From assembly GCF_003569765.1 (NCBI RefSeq), contig NZ_QXMG01000025.1, forward strand, positions 1 to 64,000: 64,000 nt of DNA, written 5' to 3'. The position numbers were made by a program, and so were the translations under genes. Shown here piece after piece: positions 8,179 to 16,688 of this stretch. The notes beneath the pieces were generated by a model. That model did no database searches, was not told the origin of the DNA, and saw nothing but the letters and a program-made list of their open reading frames with translations. The number at the start of each line of letters is the position of its first letter. The first letter of the stretch is position 1. Source of the stretch: Caldimonas tepidiphila (GTDB lineage Bacteria; Pseudomonadota; Gammaproteobacteria; Burkholderiales; Burkholderiaceae_C).

Positions 8179-9501
8179 ATGCAGCACGACGTTTCCTGGC
8201 GCACCCACCTCACCCTGGCGCTGCTCGCCCTGGTCTACATCTTTTCCTACATCGACCGGCAGGTCGTGGCCATCCTGATCGAGCCGATCAAGAGCGAGTT
8301 CGGGGCCAGCGACACCCACATGGGGCTGCTCAGCGGGCTGGCCTTCGGGCTGCTGTACGCCACTCTGGGCGTCCCGGTGGGCAAGCTCGCCGACAAGTAC
8401 AACCGGCGCAACATCGTCGCCGTCTGCTGCGCCATGTGGAGCCTCGCGACGCTGGCCTGCGGCATGGCGGCGCAGTTCTGGCAGCTGGTGCTGGCGCGGA
8501 TGTCGGTGGCGATCGGCGAGGCCGGCGGCATGGCGCCCTCGATCTCGATGGTGTCGGACCTCTACCCGAAGCAGCGCCGCTCGCTGGCCATCAGCCTGTT
8601 CATGATGGGGCCGCATTTCGGCGTGCTGATCGGCTTGGCGCTCGGCGGCTGGATCGCGCAGCAGTACGGCTGGCGCGCGACCTTCGTCTTCTTCGGTGCG
8701 CCGGGGCTGCTGCTGGCCCTGCTGCTGTGGCTGCTGGCGCCCGAGCCGCAGCGAGGCCGGTTCGACGCGGCAGCACCCGCGCCCGTGTCCGCGAGCAGCG
8801 AGTCGCTGGCACGCCAAGTGACGCGCCTGCTCGCCCTGCCCGCCTTCCGCAACCTCGCCCTCGCTTGCGGCATCGCCGGGGTGGCGGGCTACGGCTACGC
8901 CGTGTGGGCCCCCAGCTTCCTGGTGCGCAGCTACGGTCTGAGCATCGCGCAGGCCGGCTTGCTGTTCGGCGTGGCCAGCGGCGTCGGCGCCGTGGCGGGC
9001 GCGCTTTTCAGCGGCTGGCTGTGCGACCGCCTGGTCCAGCGCGACATACGGTGGCAGCTCGGCCTGCCCCTGGCCGGCGTGGCGATCTCGCTGCCCCTGG
9101 CATTGGGCTTCTTCCTCTGGCCGGGGGAGGGGCAATGGATGCTGGGCGGGCTGCGGATCCCACACACCATGGTCTTCGCGCTCGGCTTCGGTTTCTTCGC
9201 CAGCTGGTGGCCCTCGCTGTCCTACAGCGCCATCAGCCACATGGTCGATGCCTCGGAGCGCAGCGTGGCTGCGGCGCTGCTGAACTTCTTCATCACCCTG
9301 TTCGGCGTCGGCGCCGGCCCCCTCGTGACGGGCATGCTCAGCGACTGGCTGACGCCGCTGCACGGCCCCGAGGCGTTGCGCTATGCGCTGCTGTGCGCGA
9401 TGAGCCTGCTGCTGCTGACCTTGCTGTTCATGGCGCTGGCCATCGAGCCCTATCGTCACCGCGTGAGCCGCCTGGGCGGCCTCGCCCCCACCGCATCCTG
9501 A
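8179..9501 (+). CDS. MFS transporter, putative steroid uptake
   Basis: 440-residue major facilitator with about 12 hydrophobic segments. The YIFSYIDRQ stretch in the first helix and GVPVGKLADKYNRR in the loop after helix 2 are typical of the spinster-like MFS branch. It is clearly related to the second MFS in this window (12636-13913), which shares the DRQ...P(I/V)K(S/T)EF pattern. The start at 8179 is chosen because upstream ATGs fall inside the predicted promoter; no strong ribosome-binding site is seen. It forms an operon with the SDR 15 bp downstream. Steroid or bile-acid transport is inferred from context. Confidence 0.82.
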   Translation: MQHDVSWRTHLTLALLALVYIFSYIDRQVVAILIEPIKSEFGASDTHMGLLSGLAFGLLYATLGVPVGKLADKYNRRNIVAVCCAMWSLATLACGMAAQFWQLVLARMSVAIGEAGGMAPSISMVSDLYPKQRRSLAISLFMMGPHFGVLIGLALGGWIAQQYGWRATFVFFGAPGLLLALLLWLLAPEPQRGRFDAAAPAPVSASSESLARQVTRLLALPAFRNLALACGIAGVAGYGYAVWAPSFLVRSYGLSIAQAGLLFGVASGVGAVAGALFSGWLCDRLVQRDIRWQLGLPLAGVAISLPLALGFFLWPGEGQWMLGGLRIPHTMVFALGFGFFASWWPSLSYSAISHMVDASERSVAAALLNFFITLFGVGAGPLVTGMLSDWLTPLHGPEALRYALLCAMSLLLLTLLFMALAIEPYRHRVSRLGGLAPTAS

Positions 9502-9516
9502 TCGAAAGGAGACCCC

Positions 9517-10356
9517 TTGAAATCCGCCCCTCCCGTGGTCCTGATCACCGGCGCCAGCCGCGGCATTGGCGCGGCCACCGCGCAGGCCTTCGGCCGCACC
9601 GGCTGGCGCGTGGCCGTCACCGCCCGCACCCGCAGCGACGGCCAGCGCCTGGCGCACCAGCTGCGCCGCCCCGACGGCAGCACGCTGGCCGGCAGCCTTG
9701 ACAGCACCGCCGAGGCGGTGCGGGCCACCGGCGCCGAGGTGCTGGCGCGACCGATGGACCTGATGGACCCCGCCTCGCTGGACGCCGCGCTGGACGAGGT
9801 GCTGGCGCACTGGGGCCGCGTCGACCTGCTGATCAACAACGCCGTCTACCAGGACGCCGAGATGAACGCGATGCTGCTGGCCCTCGACGACGAGGCGCTG
9901 CAGCGCACGCTGCAGGGCAACGTGGTGGCCCCCTTCCGCCTCGCGCGCCGGCTGCTGCCGGCGATGATCGCGCAGGGCGGCGGCCAGATCATCAACGTGT
10001 GCTCGGGCGCGGGCAAGAACGACCCGCCGGTGCCGGCCGACCAGGGCGGCTGGGGCTTCGCCTACGGCGCCTCGAAGGCCGCGCTGGCGCGGCTGGCGGG
10101 CTGCATCAACCGCGAGCACGGCGCGCAGGGCTTGCGGGCCTTCAGCGTCAACCCCGGGCTGGTGAGCACCGAGGCCGTCACGGCCACGCTGGGCGACGGC
10201 GGCTGGCTGCAGCAGCGCTACGGCGCCATGCCGCCGCAAGCGATCGCCGCCGCGCTGCTCTGGCTGGCGACCGATCCGCGCGCGGCCGCACTGGCCGCCG
10301 GGCCTTCGATGATCGACCTGCAGCCGCTGGTGCGCGAGCACGAGCTCGCCGCCTGA
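9517..10356 (+). CDS. SDR family oxidoreductase (TTG start)
   Basis: 279-residue short-chain dehydrogenase with TGASRGIG near the N-terminus and the YGASKAAL catalytic segment. It has NNAVYQ in place of the usual NNAG, and an insertion-rich region after the nucleotide-binding motif. The start codon is TTG, placed by AAAGGAG about 7 bp upstream and by the lack of any other start that keeps the Rossmann motif. It is 15 bp after the MFS stop, so they are co-transcribed. It probably oxidises a steroid or hydroxyacyl-CoA alcohol; the substrate is unknown. A GC-rich hairpin follows. Confidence 0.82.
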   Translation: MKSAPPVVLITGASRGIGAATAQAFGRTGWRVAVTARTRSDGQRLAHQLRRPDGSTLAGSLDSTAEAVRATGAEVLARPMDLMDPASLDAALDEVLAHWGRVDLLINNAVYQDAEMNAMLLALDDEALQRTLQGNVVAPFRLARRLLPAMIAQGGGQIINVCSGAGKNDPPVPADQGGWGFAYGASKAALARLAGCINREHGAQGLRAFSVNPGLVSTEAVTATLGDGGWLQQRYGAMPPQAIAAALLWLATDPRAAALAAGPSMIDLQPLVREHELAA

Positions 10357-10364
10357 GGCGCGAC

Positions 10365-10395
10365 GCACCGGCGGGGCTGCGCCGCCCGCCGGTGC
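10365..10395 (+). terminator. hairpin after MFS-SDR operon
   Basis: Perfect 10-bp arms, GCACCGGCGG and CCGCCGGTGC, around an 11-nt loop, starting 8 bp after the SDR stop. There is no T run. It separates this operon from the kshA promoter. Confidence 0.55.
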
Positions 10396-10439
10396 CTTCG
10401 GAAGGACCCGGCTTGATCCGGCTCAGGGGACGAGCCGCC

Positions 10440-10459
10440 CATCGTCCGAACAGGGTATG
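10440..10459 (+). promoter_or_regulatory. steroid-regulon dyad site 4 (kshA promoter)
   Basis: CATCGTCC-GAAC-AGGGTATG: perfect distal arm, degenerate proximal arm. A GAACAT -10 candidate at 10480-10485 lies exactly 20 bp away, with the kshA ATG at 10515. A partial second half (TCGTCC) at 10471-10476 falls between them. Confidence 0.55.
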
Positions 10460-10514
10460 CGGCCGCCGAATCGTCCTCCGAACATGGACGCACCCCCTCA
10501 CCACAGGAGCAACC

Positions 10515-11636
10515 ATGGCAACCTCCAAAGACTACAGGCTCGGCGAGTACACCTTCCCGCGCGGCTGGTTCATGATCGCCGACGCCGACGAGCTCAACAC
10601 CCACAAGCCGCTGGCCGTGCGATTCTTCGGCAAGGACTTCGCGCTCTACCGCGGCCGCGCCAGCGGCAAGGTCGTGCTGCTGGACGCCTACTGCCCGCAC
10701 ATGAAGACCCACCTGGCCGCGCCGAACAACACCTCCTACGTGGTGCTCGACGGCGGCGGCAGCAATGTCGACGGCGACGGCATCCGCTGCCCCTACCACG
10801 CCTGGCGCTTCGGCCCGGACGGCAAGTGCGACGACATTCCCTACCACAGCGGCCCGATCCCGGCCGCGGCTTGCGTGAAGTCCTGGACCGTGACTGAGAG
10901 CCTGGGCGCGATCTGGGTCTGGCACGACCCCGAGGGCGGCGAGCCCGAATGGGATCATCCCTCGCTGCCCCAGTGGAACGACCCGGGCTGGGTGCGCTGG
11001 AAGTTCGACCACCTCGGCCTGCTGGCGCATCACCCGCAGGAGGTCATCGACAACATCTGCGACTACGGACACCTGAGCCCGATCCACGGCTCGACCGTGC
11101 AGCGCTACGAGAACGAGTTCCAGGGCCACACGGCCACGCAGCGCCAGTGCGGACCGCACCGCACGCTCGTCGGGCCCAACGGCGCGAGCCCGATCCTGCA
11201 CACCCTCACCACCTACCACGGGCCGGGCGTGCTGATCTCCGAGCTGACCGGGCTCTTCGAGTCGATCCTGATGATCACCCACACCCCGGTCGACGACGGC
11301 ACGCTCAAGGTCTGGCACGCGCTGCTGGTCAAGGCGCCCAGCGGCCAGGCCGTGGCAACGGTGGCCGACACCATTGCGGCGCGCCAGTTCCAGGAGGCCA
11401 GCCGGCTGGCCTTCGCCCAGGACTTCGAGGTCTGGACCAACAAGGGGCCCTGCCTCAACGGCCTGTTCCTGCCCAGCGACGGCCCCTTCATGAAGGCGCG
11501 GATCTGGTACAAGCAGTTCTACAACCCGCGTGCGAAGAAGCAGGAGTACCTCGACCAGTGCGAGGGCCTGTACGTGCCGCGCGGCGCGCAGCCGTATACC
11601 GAGCGCGAAACACGCGAGGCCCCGCAACCCGCTTGA
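10515..11636 (+). CDS. kshA: 3-ketosteroid 9-alpha-hydroxylase oxygenase component
   Basis: 373-residue Rieske non-heme iron oxygenase. It hydroxylates C9 of 3-ketosteroids; together with delta1-dehydrogenation this opens ring B and aromatises ring A. Rieske ligands are C60, H62, C92 and H95; the mononuclear iron site is D183-x2-H186-x4-H191 with N180 ahead of it. The loop between the two Rieske pairs has 29 residues, well above the usual 15-17. AGGAG precedes the ATG. Its reductase partner is probably KshB at 43705-44727. Family is certain; the C9 specificity rests on context and similarity to KshA-type proteins. Confidence 0.85.
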   Translation: MATSKDYRLGEYTFPRGWFMIADADELNTHKPLAVRFFGKDFALYRGRASGKVVLLDAYCPHMKTHLAAPNNTSYVVLDGGGSNVDGDGIRCPYHAWRFGPDGKCDDIPYHSGPIPAAACVKSWTVTESLGAIWVWHDPEGGEPEWDHPSLPQWNDPGWVRWKFDHLGLLAHHPQEVIDNICDYGHLSPIHGSTVQRYENEFQGHTATQRQCGPHRTLVGPNGASPILHTLTTYHGPGVLISELTGLFESILMITHTPVDDGTLKVWHALLVKAPSGQAVATVADTIAARQFQEASRLAFAQDFEVWTNKGPCLNGLFLPSDGPFMKARIWYKQFYNPRAKKQEYLDQCEGLYVPRGAQPYTERETREAPQPA

Positions 11637-11656
11637 GCCGCTTGAGCCGCCTGAGC

Positions 11657-11678
11657 AGGAGGGCCGCCCGGCCCTCCT
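11657..11678. terminator. hairpin between convergent kshA and small exported protein gene
   Basis: Perfect 10-bp inverted repeat (AGGAGGGCCG / CGGCCCTCCT) with a 2-nt loop (4 nt if the end pair opens), between two convergent genes. Just before it, a 9-bp unit CTTGAGCCG is repeated across the end of kshA. Confidence 0.6.
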
Positions 11679-11693
11679 ACTGCGCAGCCCCGC

Positions 11694-11915
11694 CTACTGC
11701 CGCGACAGCAGCAACTGCTCGAAGTGGCAGCCCTGCATGCACAGGTTGCGGACGATCTCATCCACCCACTGCTCGTGTTCCTCATGCTGCGGTTCCCGGG
11801 CCGTCGGGGACGCCTGCGGCTGCCGCGGCGGCGCGAGGCTCGCGAAGGTGGAGACGCCCGCCACGAGGGCGGCCACCGTCAGCGAGCTGACGATCCTGGT
11901 TGCCTTGTTCATCAT
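11694..11915 (-). CDS. small putative exported protein
   Basis: 73 residues with no family I recognise. The N-terminus (MMNKATRIVSS followed by the hydrophobic LTVAALVAGVSTFA) looks like a signal peptide or single membrane anchor; the mature part is polar and acidic, ending in a CMQGCHF segment with two cysteines. A very good ribosome-binding site (AGGAGGAGA) precedes the first of two adjacent ATGs. It is 20 bp downstream of the EthD-like gene and probably the last gene of the MFS-EthD operon. An envelope role in substrate handling is only a guess. Confidence 0.65.
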   Translation of the reverse strand: MMNKATRIVSSLTVAALVAGVSTFASLAPPRQPQASPTAREPQHEEHEQWVDEIVRNLCMQGCHFEQLLLSRQ

Positions 11916-11935
11916 CGTCTCCTCCTGGGTCCGGG

Positions 11936-12607
11936 TCAGGGCCGCCGGTGCGTCACCTGAGTCAGGATGAACAGGGAGCGCTGCAGATCGGCCATGCCGC
12001 CGAGCTGCGGTCCCAATGCGCAGCGCACGTCCTGGCGGCCGAAGGCGGCCCGCGCGCTGGCGGTCCCGTCGAACCACCATTCGCCGATGCCGTCGTAGTC
12101 GTAGCCCGGCGGCGCGGGCAGCTGCACCGCGTTGTGCACCACCCGGCCCCCGTGCGGCAGGCTCGCGGCCCCGGCCTGCAGCCAGGCCTGCGCGAACGCC
12201 GCGGCCGAAAGCGACGGGCTGCGGCGCAGGAAGCCCACCAGGCAGACCTCCCCGGGGGGCCCGTCACGGCGGACCGCCTCGCGGCAGACCAGGCTGAAGT
12301 CGCGGACGTGCCGGTCGAACACCCTCGGCTCGTCGGGCCGCATGATGGCCAGCGTCTCGGGATCGCTCCAGATGTCGAGGGCGGCCTGCAGGTCCCGCAG
12401 CTGCAGCAGGTTCACGCCGTCGTGGTCGGCGCTGAGGCCCGCCAGCCCGGGGTCGGCGAGCCGGGCGCACTGCATGACCGAACGCACCTTGTCCTGCACG
12501 TTGCGGCACTGCCGCCCGAGGGCCGAGTGCTCGCGCCAGGCCTGCACGAAGCCCGGCAGGTCCAGCGCCGGGTTGCGCCGGGCCAGATAGATCATCTTCG
12601 CGTTCAT
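11936..12607 (-). CDS. EthD-domain (dimeric ferredoxin-like barrel) protein
   Basis: 223 residues. The N-terminal half (MIYLARRNPALDLPGFVQAWREHSAL) and a second half (CLVGFLRRSPSLSAAAFAQAWLQAG) look like two copies of the EthD fold, as in proteins found next to ring-degradation genes; catalysis has been shown for few of them. AGGAG precedes the start. It lies 28 bp after the MFS stop and 20 bp before the small exported protein, so all three probably share dyad site 5. Function unknown; an accessory role or removal of a reactive intermediate would fit. Confidence 0.7.
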   Translation of the reverse strand: MNAKMIYLARRNPALDLPGFVQAWREHSALGRQCRNVQDKVRSVMQCARLADPGLAGLSADHDGVNLLQLRDLQAALDIWSDPETLAIMRPDEPRVFDRHVRDFSLVCREAVRRDGPPGEVCLVGFLRRSPSLSAAAFAQAWLQAGAASLPHGGRVVHNAVQLPAPPGYDYDGIGEWWFDGTASARAAFGRQDVRCALGPQLGGMADLQRSLFILTQVTHRRP

Positions 12608-12635
12608 CGAGGCACTCCTGCAGCGGACGTGGCGC

Positions 12636-13913
12636 TCACGATGCGGCCAGCGCCAGCCGGTCCGCCGCCGTGCGGGCAGCCGGATAGGCCTGCATCGCCC
12701 GCGCGAAGGCGAGCCCGCCCGGCAGCAGCATGGACACCGCGCAGGCGAGCGCCACGCGCAGGCCGTCGCCCTGCACCCAGGGCGTCAGCACATCGCTGAG
12801 CCAGCCGGTGAAGATGGGGCCGAGGCCGCTGCCGAAGATCGAGCCGGCGAGCAGCACCACCGCGCTGGCCGTGGCACGGCGGTGCGCAGGCACCACGAGG
12901 CTCAGCGCCGCGTAGGTGGGTGCCACCCACCAGGTGATGAAGAAGGCGTAGAGCACCACCAGGACCACGACGCCGGACAGCGCGCCGGGGGGCAGCATCA
13001 GGTAGGCCAGCCCCGCCGGCAGCGCCAGCAGCATCCCCAGCACCGGCACGCCGATCTGCCAGCGTGGGTCGCGGCGGGCCAGCCGGTCGGTCAGCCAGCC
13101 GGAGAACAGGCCTCCGACGACCGAGGCGAGCGCCGCACTCCCCGACACCCAGCCCGCCCCCTGCAGCGACAGGCCATGGTGGCGCACCAGCAGCGCGGTG
13201 TTCCAGGCGCCGAAGGAATAGCCCGCCAGCAGCACGCAGGACGCGCCCACGATCAGCCAGCGGGTGACGCCGCCGCGCCAGAGATCGCGCACCGCGCCCG
13301 GCTGCGCCCCCTGCATCGCGGTCTGGAGGCGGGGCGGCTCCGTCACGCTGGCACGCAGCAGCAGCGCGAGGCCCAGCGAGCCGAGCCCCACCAGCGCCAG
13401 CGTCGCACGCCACCCCCATTGCTGGGCCATCCAGGAGCCGCCCAGCAGCGCCAGCAGGGCGCCGATGCTGGCGCCGGTGCCGAACACGCTCATTGCTCTC
13501 GAACGCTGCTCGGGCGGGAACAGGTCGGCCACCATCGCCATCGAGGCCGGTGCGCCGCCGGCGTCGCTGACGGCCCCGCCCGCCCGGCTGAGCATCAGCC
13601 CCCAGAAGCCGGTGCTGAGCGCGCCCAGCGCGGCCAGCAGGCCGCCGGCGCCGCGGCACCAGGCGATCAGCCCGCGGCGCTCGCAGCGGTCCGCCAGGCG
13701 CCCCAGCGGCACGCCGAGCGCGCTGAAGGTCAGCGCGAAGCCCAGGCCGGTGATCAGGCCGATCTGCAGGTCCGACAGCGCGAACTCGGTCTTCACCGGC
13801 TGGACCAGGACCGCCAGGATCTGGCGGTCCATGAAGGCCAGCGCCGACATGGCGGTCAGCAGGACCAGGGTATAGCGGCGCCGGACAATGCCGGGATTCT
13901 GGCCTGCGTGCAT
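12636..13913 (-). CDS. MFS transporter
   Basis: 425-residue major facilitator with about 12 hydrophobic segments, closely related to the transporter at 8179-9501 (both have MDRQ/IDRQ followed by a P(V/I)K(T/S)EF stretch and GVPLGRLADR-type loop). The ATG at 13913 is preceded by a weak GGGACT. Dyad site 5 lies 53-72 bp upstream. Two paralogous transporters in one regulon suggest different steroid substrates or separate uptake and export, but direction cannot be told from sequence. Confidence 0.82.
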   Translation of the reverse strand: MHAGQNPGIVRRRYTLVLLTAMSALAFMDRQILAVLVQPVKTEFALSDLQIGLITGLGFALTFSALGVPLGRLADRCERRGLIAWCRGAGGLLAALGALSTGFWGLMLSRAGGAVSDAGGAPASMAMVADLFPPEQRSRAMSVFGTGASIGALLALLGGSWMAQQWGWRATLALVGLGSLGLALLLRASVTEPPRLQTAMQGAQPGAVRDLWRGGVTRWLIVGASCVLLAGYSFGAWNTALLVRHHGLSLQGAGWVSGSAALASVVGGLFSGWLTDRLARRDPRWQIGVPVLGMLLALPAGLAYLMLPPGALSGVVVLVVLYAFFITWWVAPTYAALSLVVPAHRRATASAVVLLAGSIFGSGLGPIFTGWLSDVLTPWVQGDGLRVALACAVSMLLPGGLAFARAMQAYPAARTAADRLALAAS

Positions 13914-13965
13914 GGGAAGTCCCGAGTGGAGTTGAATTGATTGTTCGGGGGGTCCCGAGGCCGGG

Positions 13966-13985
13966 CATCGTCCGTGTGGACGATG
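13966..13985 (-). promoter_or_regulatory. steroid-regulon dyad site 5 (MFS-EthD operon promoter)
   Basis: CATCGTCC-GTGT-GGACGATG, a perfect match to the palindromic consensus. On the minus strand an AACAAT -10 candidate (13940-13945) lies exactly 20 bp away, one of the best -10 boxes in the set. The gene starts at 13913. Confidence 0.72.
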
Positions 13986-14166
13986 TGCAGCGCCTCCGGG
14001 CGGCCAGCGGCCACGGCGCGCCCACGCGGCAGCGTCCTGTCGGAGAAGAAAGCGAAGGAAGAGGACGGCCCGCGGAACGGCTCAAGCCGTGGGACCGGCC
14101 GCGCCGCAGGAGCCCGCCCCGGGACGACCGATCGTGCAACTTGCTCGGGACCCATCAGCCCTGCCG

Positions 14167-14191
14167 CGGCCCGTCATGGGCGCGCGGGCCG
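14167..14191 (-). terminator. possible hairpin after luxR-type gene
   Basis: CGGCCCG and CGGGCCG form a 7-bp stem with an 11-nt loop just downstream of the regulator stop. No T tract follows, so this is a weak call. Confidence 0.35.
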
Positions 14192-14199
14192 GTCTCCGG

Positions 14200-15390
14200 C
14201 TAGTCCTTCGAACCGAGCCAGGCGACGCTGTTGAGGAAGATGCGCACCAGCTCGGTCTGGCGCCGCACGCCGGTCTTCGAGAAGATCGAGCGCAGGTGCG
14301 CGCGCGCGGTGTTGCGGCGGATGCCCAGCGCCTCGGCCGCCTCCTCGAGCGACAGGCCGTTGGCGAGCTCGATCGCCAGCGCGGTCTCGGCGGGCGTGAG
14401 CTGGAACAGCTGCTGCGCGAGCTTTACCGGCGGATGCGCCTTGCCCTCGGTGTCGCGCACGAACACCGCCACGCTGGGCCGGCGCTTTCCTTCCGTCCAC
14501 TGGTCGGGCGAGATCGCCTGCACCACCACGCCCCAGCTGAGCTGCCCCGAGGGCCGGCTGACCGACATCGCCTCGGTCAGCGCCACCTTGGAGGACTGCG
14601 GATGCGCCAGCGCCTCGCGCACCAGGCGCTGCAGCTTGCGGTTGTCGTTGACGTAGGTGGCCTCGAGCTGCTGGCCCGCGATGCGCAGGCCGTCGTTCAT
14701 CGCCAGGATGCCGGTGGCGGCCGGATTGGACTCGATCACCAGGCCGTTCTGGTCGAGCACCACCACGCCCACCATCAGCTGCGCCATCGCGTGGCCGTAG
14801 AGGGAGTTGAGCCTGCGGTCCTGATGGATCGACAGGTGCAGGTTCAGCGCACGCTTGAGATGCGGCACCAGGCGCCGCGCCAGCGCCACGTCCTCGGCCG
14901 AGAAGGCCGGCGCCTCCTCCGAACGCGTCACGCGAAAGCCGTAGGTGCTGCCGTCCTGGGTCACGATGTCGGCGGCCAGGACATGGAAGACCTGGTGAGG
15001 GGCGCACCAGTCCCGGTAGTAGGCCGAGGCCCGCCAGTCCGACTCGGACAGCAGGTCCTGGATCGTCACCACCTTGTCGGGCGGCAGCCCCGTGAAGGGA
15101 CTCATCGCGATGTAGCGGTTGTGCGGCGACAGCACCCGGTAGTCCCCCGAGGCCGAGACGATCAGCCCGAGGTCCTCGGTGTTGCCGGGGCGCACGATCA
15201 GCGACGAATAGTTGCCGGCGAACTCGCGCCGGATCTTCTCGAGGCACGCCACCCAGTGCCCCGGATCGAGCGCCACCTCGTAGAGGGCCTCCAGGATCTG
15301 GCTGAAACGCTCGATCGTCAGGGGCGCACGCGCGCCGCCCGTTGTCTCCAGGCCCGTCTCTTCGGACAGGTCTTCGATGGAACTGCTCAT
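14200..15390 (-). CDS. LuxR-family transcriptional regulator, TesR/TeiR-type
   Basis: 396 residues. The C-terminal 65 or so residues (FQLTPAETALAIELANGLSLEEAAEALGIRR onward, cut here at the conserved helix) form a LuxR/GerE helix-turn-helix; the long N-terminal part resembles the sensory regions of steroid-responsive LuxR regulators such as TesR/TeiR of Comamonas testosteroni. The start at 15390 has TTGGAG upstream; the alternative at 15429 would lie inside a pair of direct repeats. It follows the thiolase gene in the same direction with an 84-bp gap. It is the best candidate in the window to bind the ten dyad sites; ligand and binding are inference. Confidence 0.82.
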   Translation of the reverse strand: MSSSIEDLSEETGLETTGGARAPLTIERFSQILEALYEVALDPGHWVACLEKIRREFAGNYSSLIVRPGNTEDLGLIVSASGDYRVLSPHNRYIAMSPFTGLPPDKVVTIQDLLSESDWRASAYYRDWCAPHQVFHVLAADIVTQDGSTYGFRVTRSEEAPAFSAEDVALARRLVPHLKRALNLHLSIHQDRRLNSLYGHAMAQLMVGVVVLDQNGLVIESNPAATGILAMNDGLRIAGQQLEATYVNDNRKLQRLVREALAHPQSSKVALTEAMSVSRPSGQLSWGVVVQAISPDQWTEGKRRPSVAVFVRDTEGKAHPPVKLAQQLFQLTPAETALAIELANGLSLEEAAEALGIRRNTARAHLRSIFSKTGVRRQTELVRIFLNSVAWLGSKD

Positions 15391-15401
15391 AACGCTCCAA
15401 A

Positions 15402-15433
15402 TGTGCCATTCGGTCGCAAAGTGTGCCATCCGG
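15402..15433. repeat. two direct repeats upstream of the luxR-type gene
   Basis: TGTGCCATTCGG (15402-15413) and TGTGCCATCCGG (15422-15433) match at 11 of 12 positions with a 20-bp period, i.e. the same face of the helix. They lie 12-43 bp upstream of the regulator start and do not match the dyad motif. A separate operator, perhaps for autoregulation, is possible. Confidence 0.5.
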
Positions 15434-15474
15434 CGCGCTGCGCTGCAGGTGGGCCGATCCCTGCCCGCGCCCGC

Positions 15475-16677
15475 TCAGGTCAGCTCGAACAGGCCGGCCG
15501 CGCCCATGCCGCCGCCGATGCACATGCTCACCACCACGTAGCGCACGCTGCGCCGGCGTCCCTCCAGCAGCGCATGCCCCACCAGCCGCGCGCCCGACAT
15601 GCCGAAGGGGTGGCCGATGGCGATCGCCCCGCCGTTGACGTTGAGCCGCTCGTCCGGGATGCCCAGCACGTCGCGGCAGTGGATGACCTGGCAGGCGAAG
15701 GCCTCGTTGATCTCCCACAGGCCGATGTCGGACACGTTCAGGCCGTGCTGCTTCAGCAGCTTGGGGATGGCGAACACCGGCCCGATGCCCATCTCGTCGG
15801 CACGGCAGCCTGCCACCGCCAGGCCGCGGTAGGCGCCCAGGGCCTTGAGGCCGCGCCGCCGGGCCTCGGCCGCGCTCATCAGCACCGAGGCGGAGGCGCC
15901 GTCCGAGAGCTGCGAGGCGTTGCCGGCGGTGACGAACTCGCCCTGCTCCACCCAGCGGCCCTGCTTCCACACTGGCCTGAGGGCCGAGAGGCTCTCCAGC
16001 GTGGTGTCGGGGCGGTTGCCCTCGTCGCGCTCGAGCCGCACGGTCTCGCTGCCGACGGCGCGGCCCTCCTTGTCGAACAACTGCCTGACGGTGGTCAGCG
16101 GCACGATCTCCTCGTCGAGCAGGCCGTCGCGTTGCGCCGCAGCGGTGCACTGCTGGCTGCGCAGCGCGTACTCGTCCTGTGCGGCACGCGAGATGCCGTA
16201 GCGGCGGCTGACGATCTCGGCGGTCTCGATCATCTGGATGTAGGCAGTGGGCTCGGCCTCCAGCACGGCCCGGGACTGCGCGCGGTGGCTGTTCTTGTGC
16301 GAGTTCTGCACCAGCGAAATCGATTCCAGCCCACCGGCGACCGCGATCTCCATCTCGCCGCAGACGATGGACTTGGCGGCAGTTGCGATGCTCACCAAGC
16401 CGGAGGCGCACATGCGGTCGATGGCCATGCCGCCCACCGACGCGGGCAGCCCGGCAGTGTAGGTGCACAGCCGGCCCAGGTTGTAGCCCTGCGTGCCCTG
16501 CTGCGCGGCCACGCCCAGGATCACGTCGTCCACCTCGGTCCTCTCGACCCCGGCCTTCTCCAGCGCGGCGCGGATGACGTGGCCGCCGAGCACCGGCGCC
16601 TCGGTGTCGTTGAAGGCACCGCGATAGGCCTTGCCGATCGGCGTGCGGGCGGTGGAGACGATGACGGCTTCATTCAT
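15475..16677 (-). CDS. thiolase, FadA6-like
   Basis: 400-residue acetyl-CoA acetyltransferase-type thiolase. Nucleophilic Cys is C90 in [10 protein letters not shown]; the [14 protein letters not shown] and [12 protein letters not shown] motifs supply the catalytic His and second Cys. In steroid degradation FadA6-type thiolases cleave a beta-ketoacyl-CoA from ring C/D breakdown. The start ([15 protein letters not shown]) is fixed by homology. It lies 11 bp after the MaoC gene in an SDR-MaoC-thiolase operon controlled by dyad site 6. The exact step is inference. Confidence 0.88.
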   Translation of the reverse strand: MNEAVIVSTARTPIGKAYRGAFNDTEAPVLGGHVIRAALEKAGVERTEVDDVILGVAAQQGTQGYNLGRLCTYTAGLPASVGGMAIDRMCASGLVSIATAAKSIVCGEMEIAVAGGLESISLVQNSHKNSHRAQSRAVLEAEPTAYIQMIETAEIVSRRYGISRAAQDEYALRSQQCTAAAQRDGLLDEEIVPLTTVRQLFDKEGRAVGSETVRLERDEGNRPDTTLESLSALRPVWKQGRWVEQGEFVTAGNASQLSDGASASVLMSAAEARRRGLKALGAYRGLAVAGCRADEMGIGPVFAIPKLLKQHGLNVSDIGLWEINEAFACQVIHCRDVLGIPDERLNVNGGAIAIGHPFGMSGARLVGHALLEGRRRSVRYVVVSMCIGGGMGAAGLFELT

Positions 16678-16688
16678 GATGGTTTTCC

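Noticed and set aside
8098-10368. Very long minus-strand open frame (over 750 codons) opposite the MFS-SDR operon
   Set aside because: It is the antisense shadow of two real plus-strand genes; composition is Gln/Arg/His/Ala-rich and lacks any domain. The same applies to the other long antisense frames, for example 3599-5656 and 51508-53346.
14115-14140. Partial resemblance to the regulon dyad (GGACGACCGATCGTGC)
   Set aside because: The arms are not correctly spaced and it lies downstream of the LuxR-type gene, not in front of a promoter.
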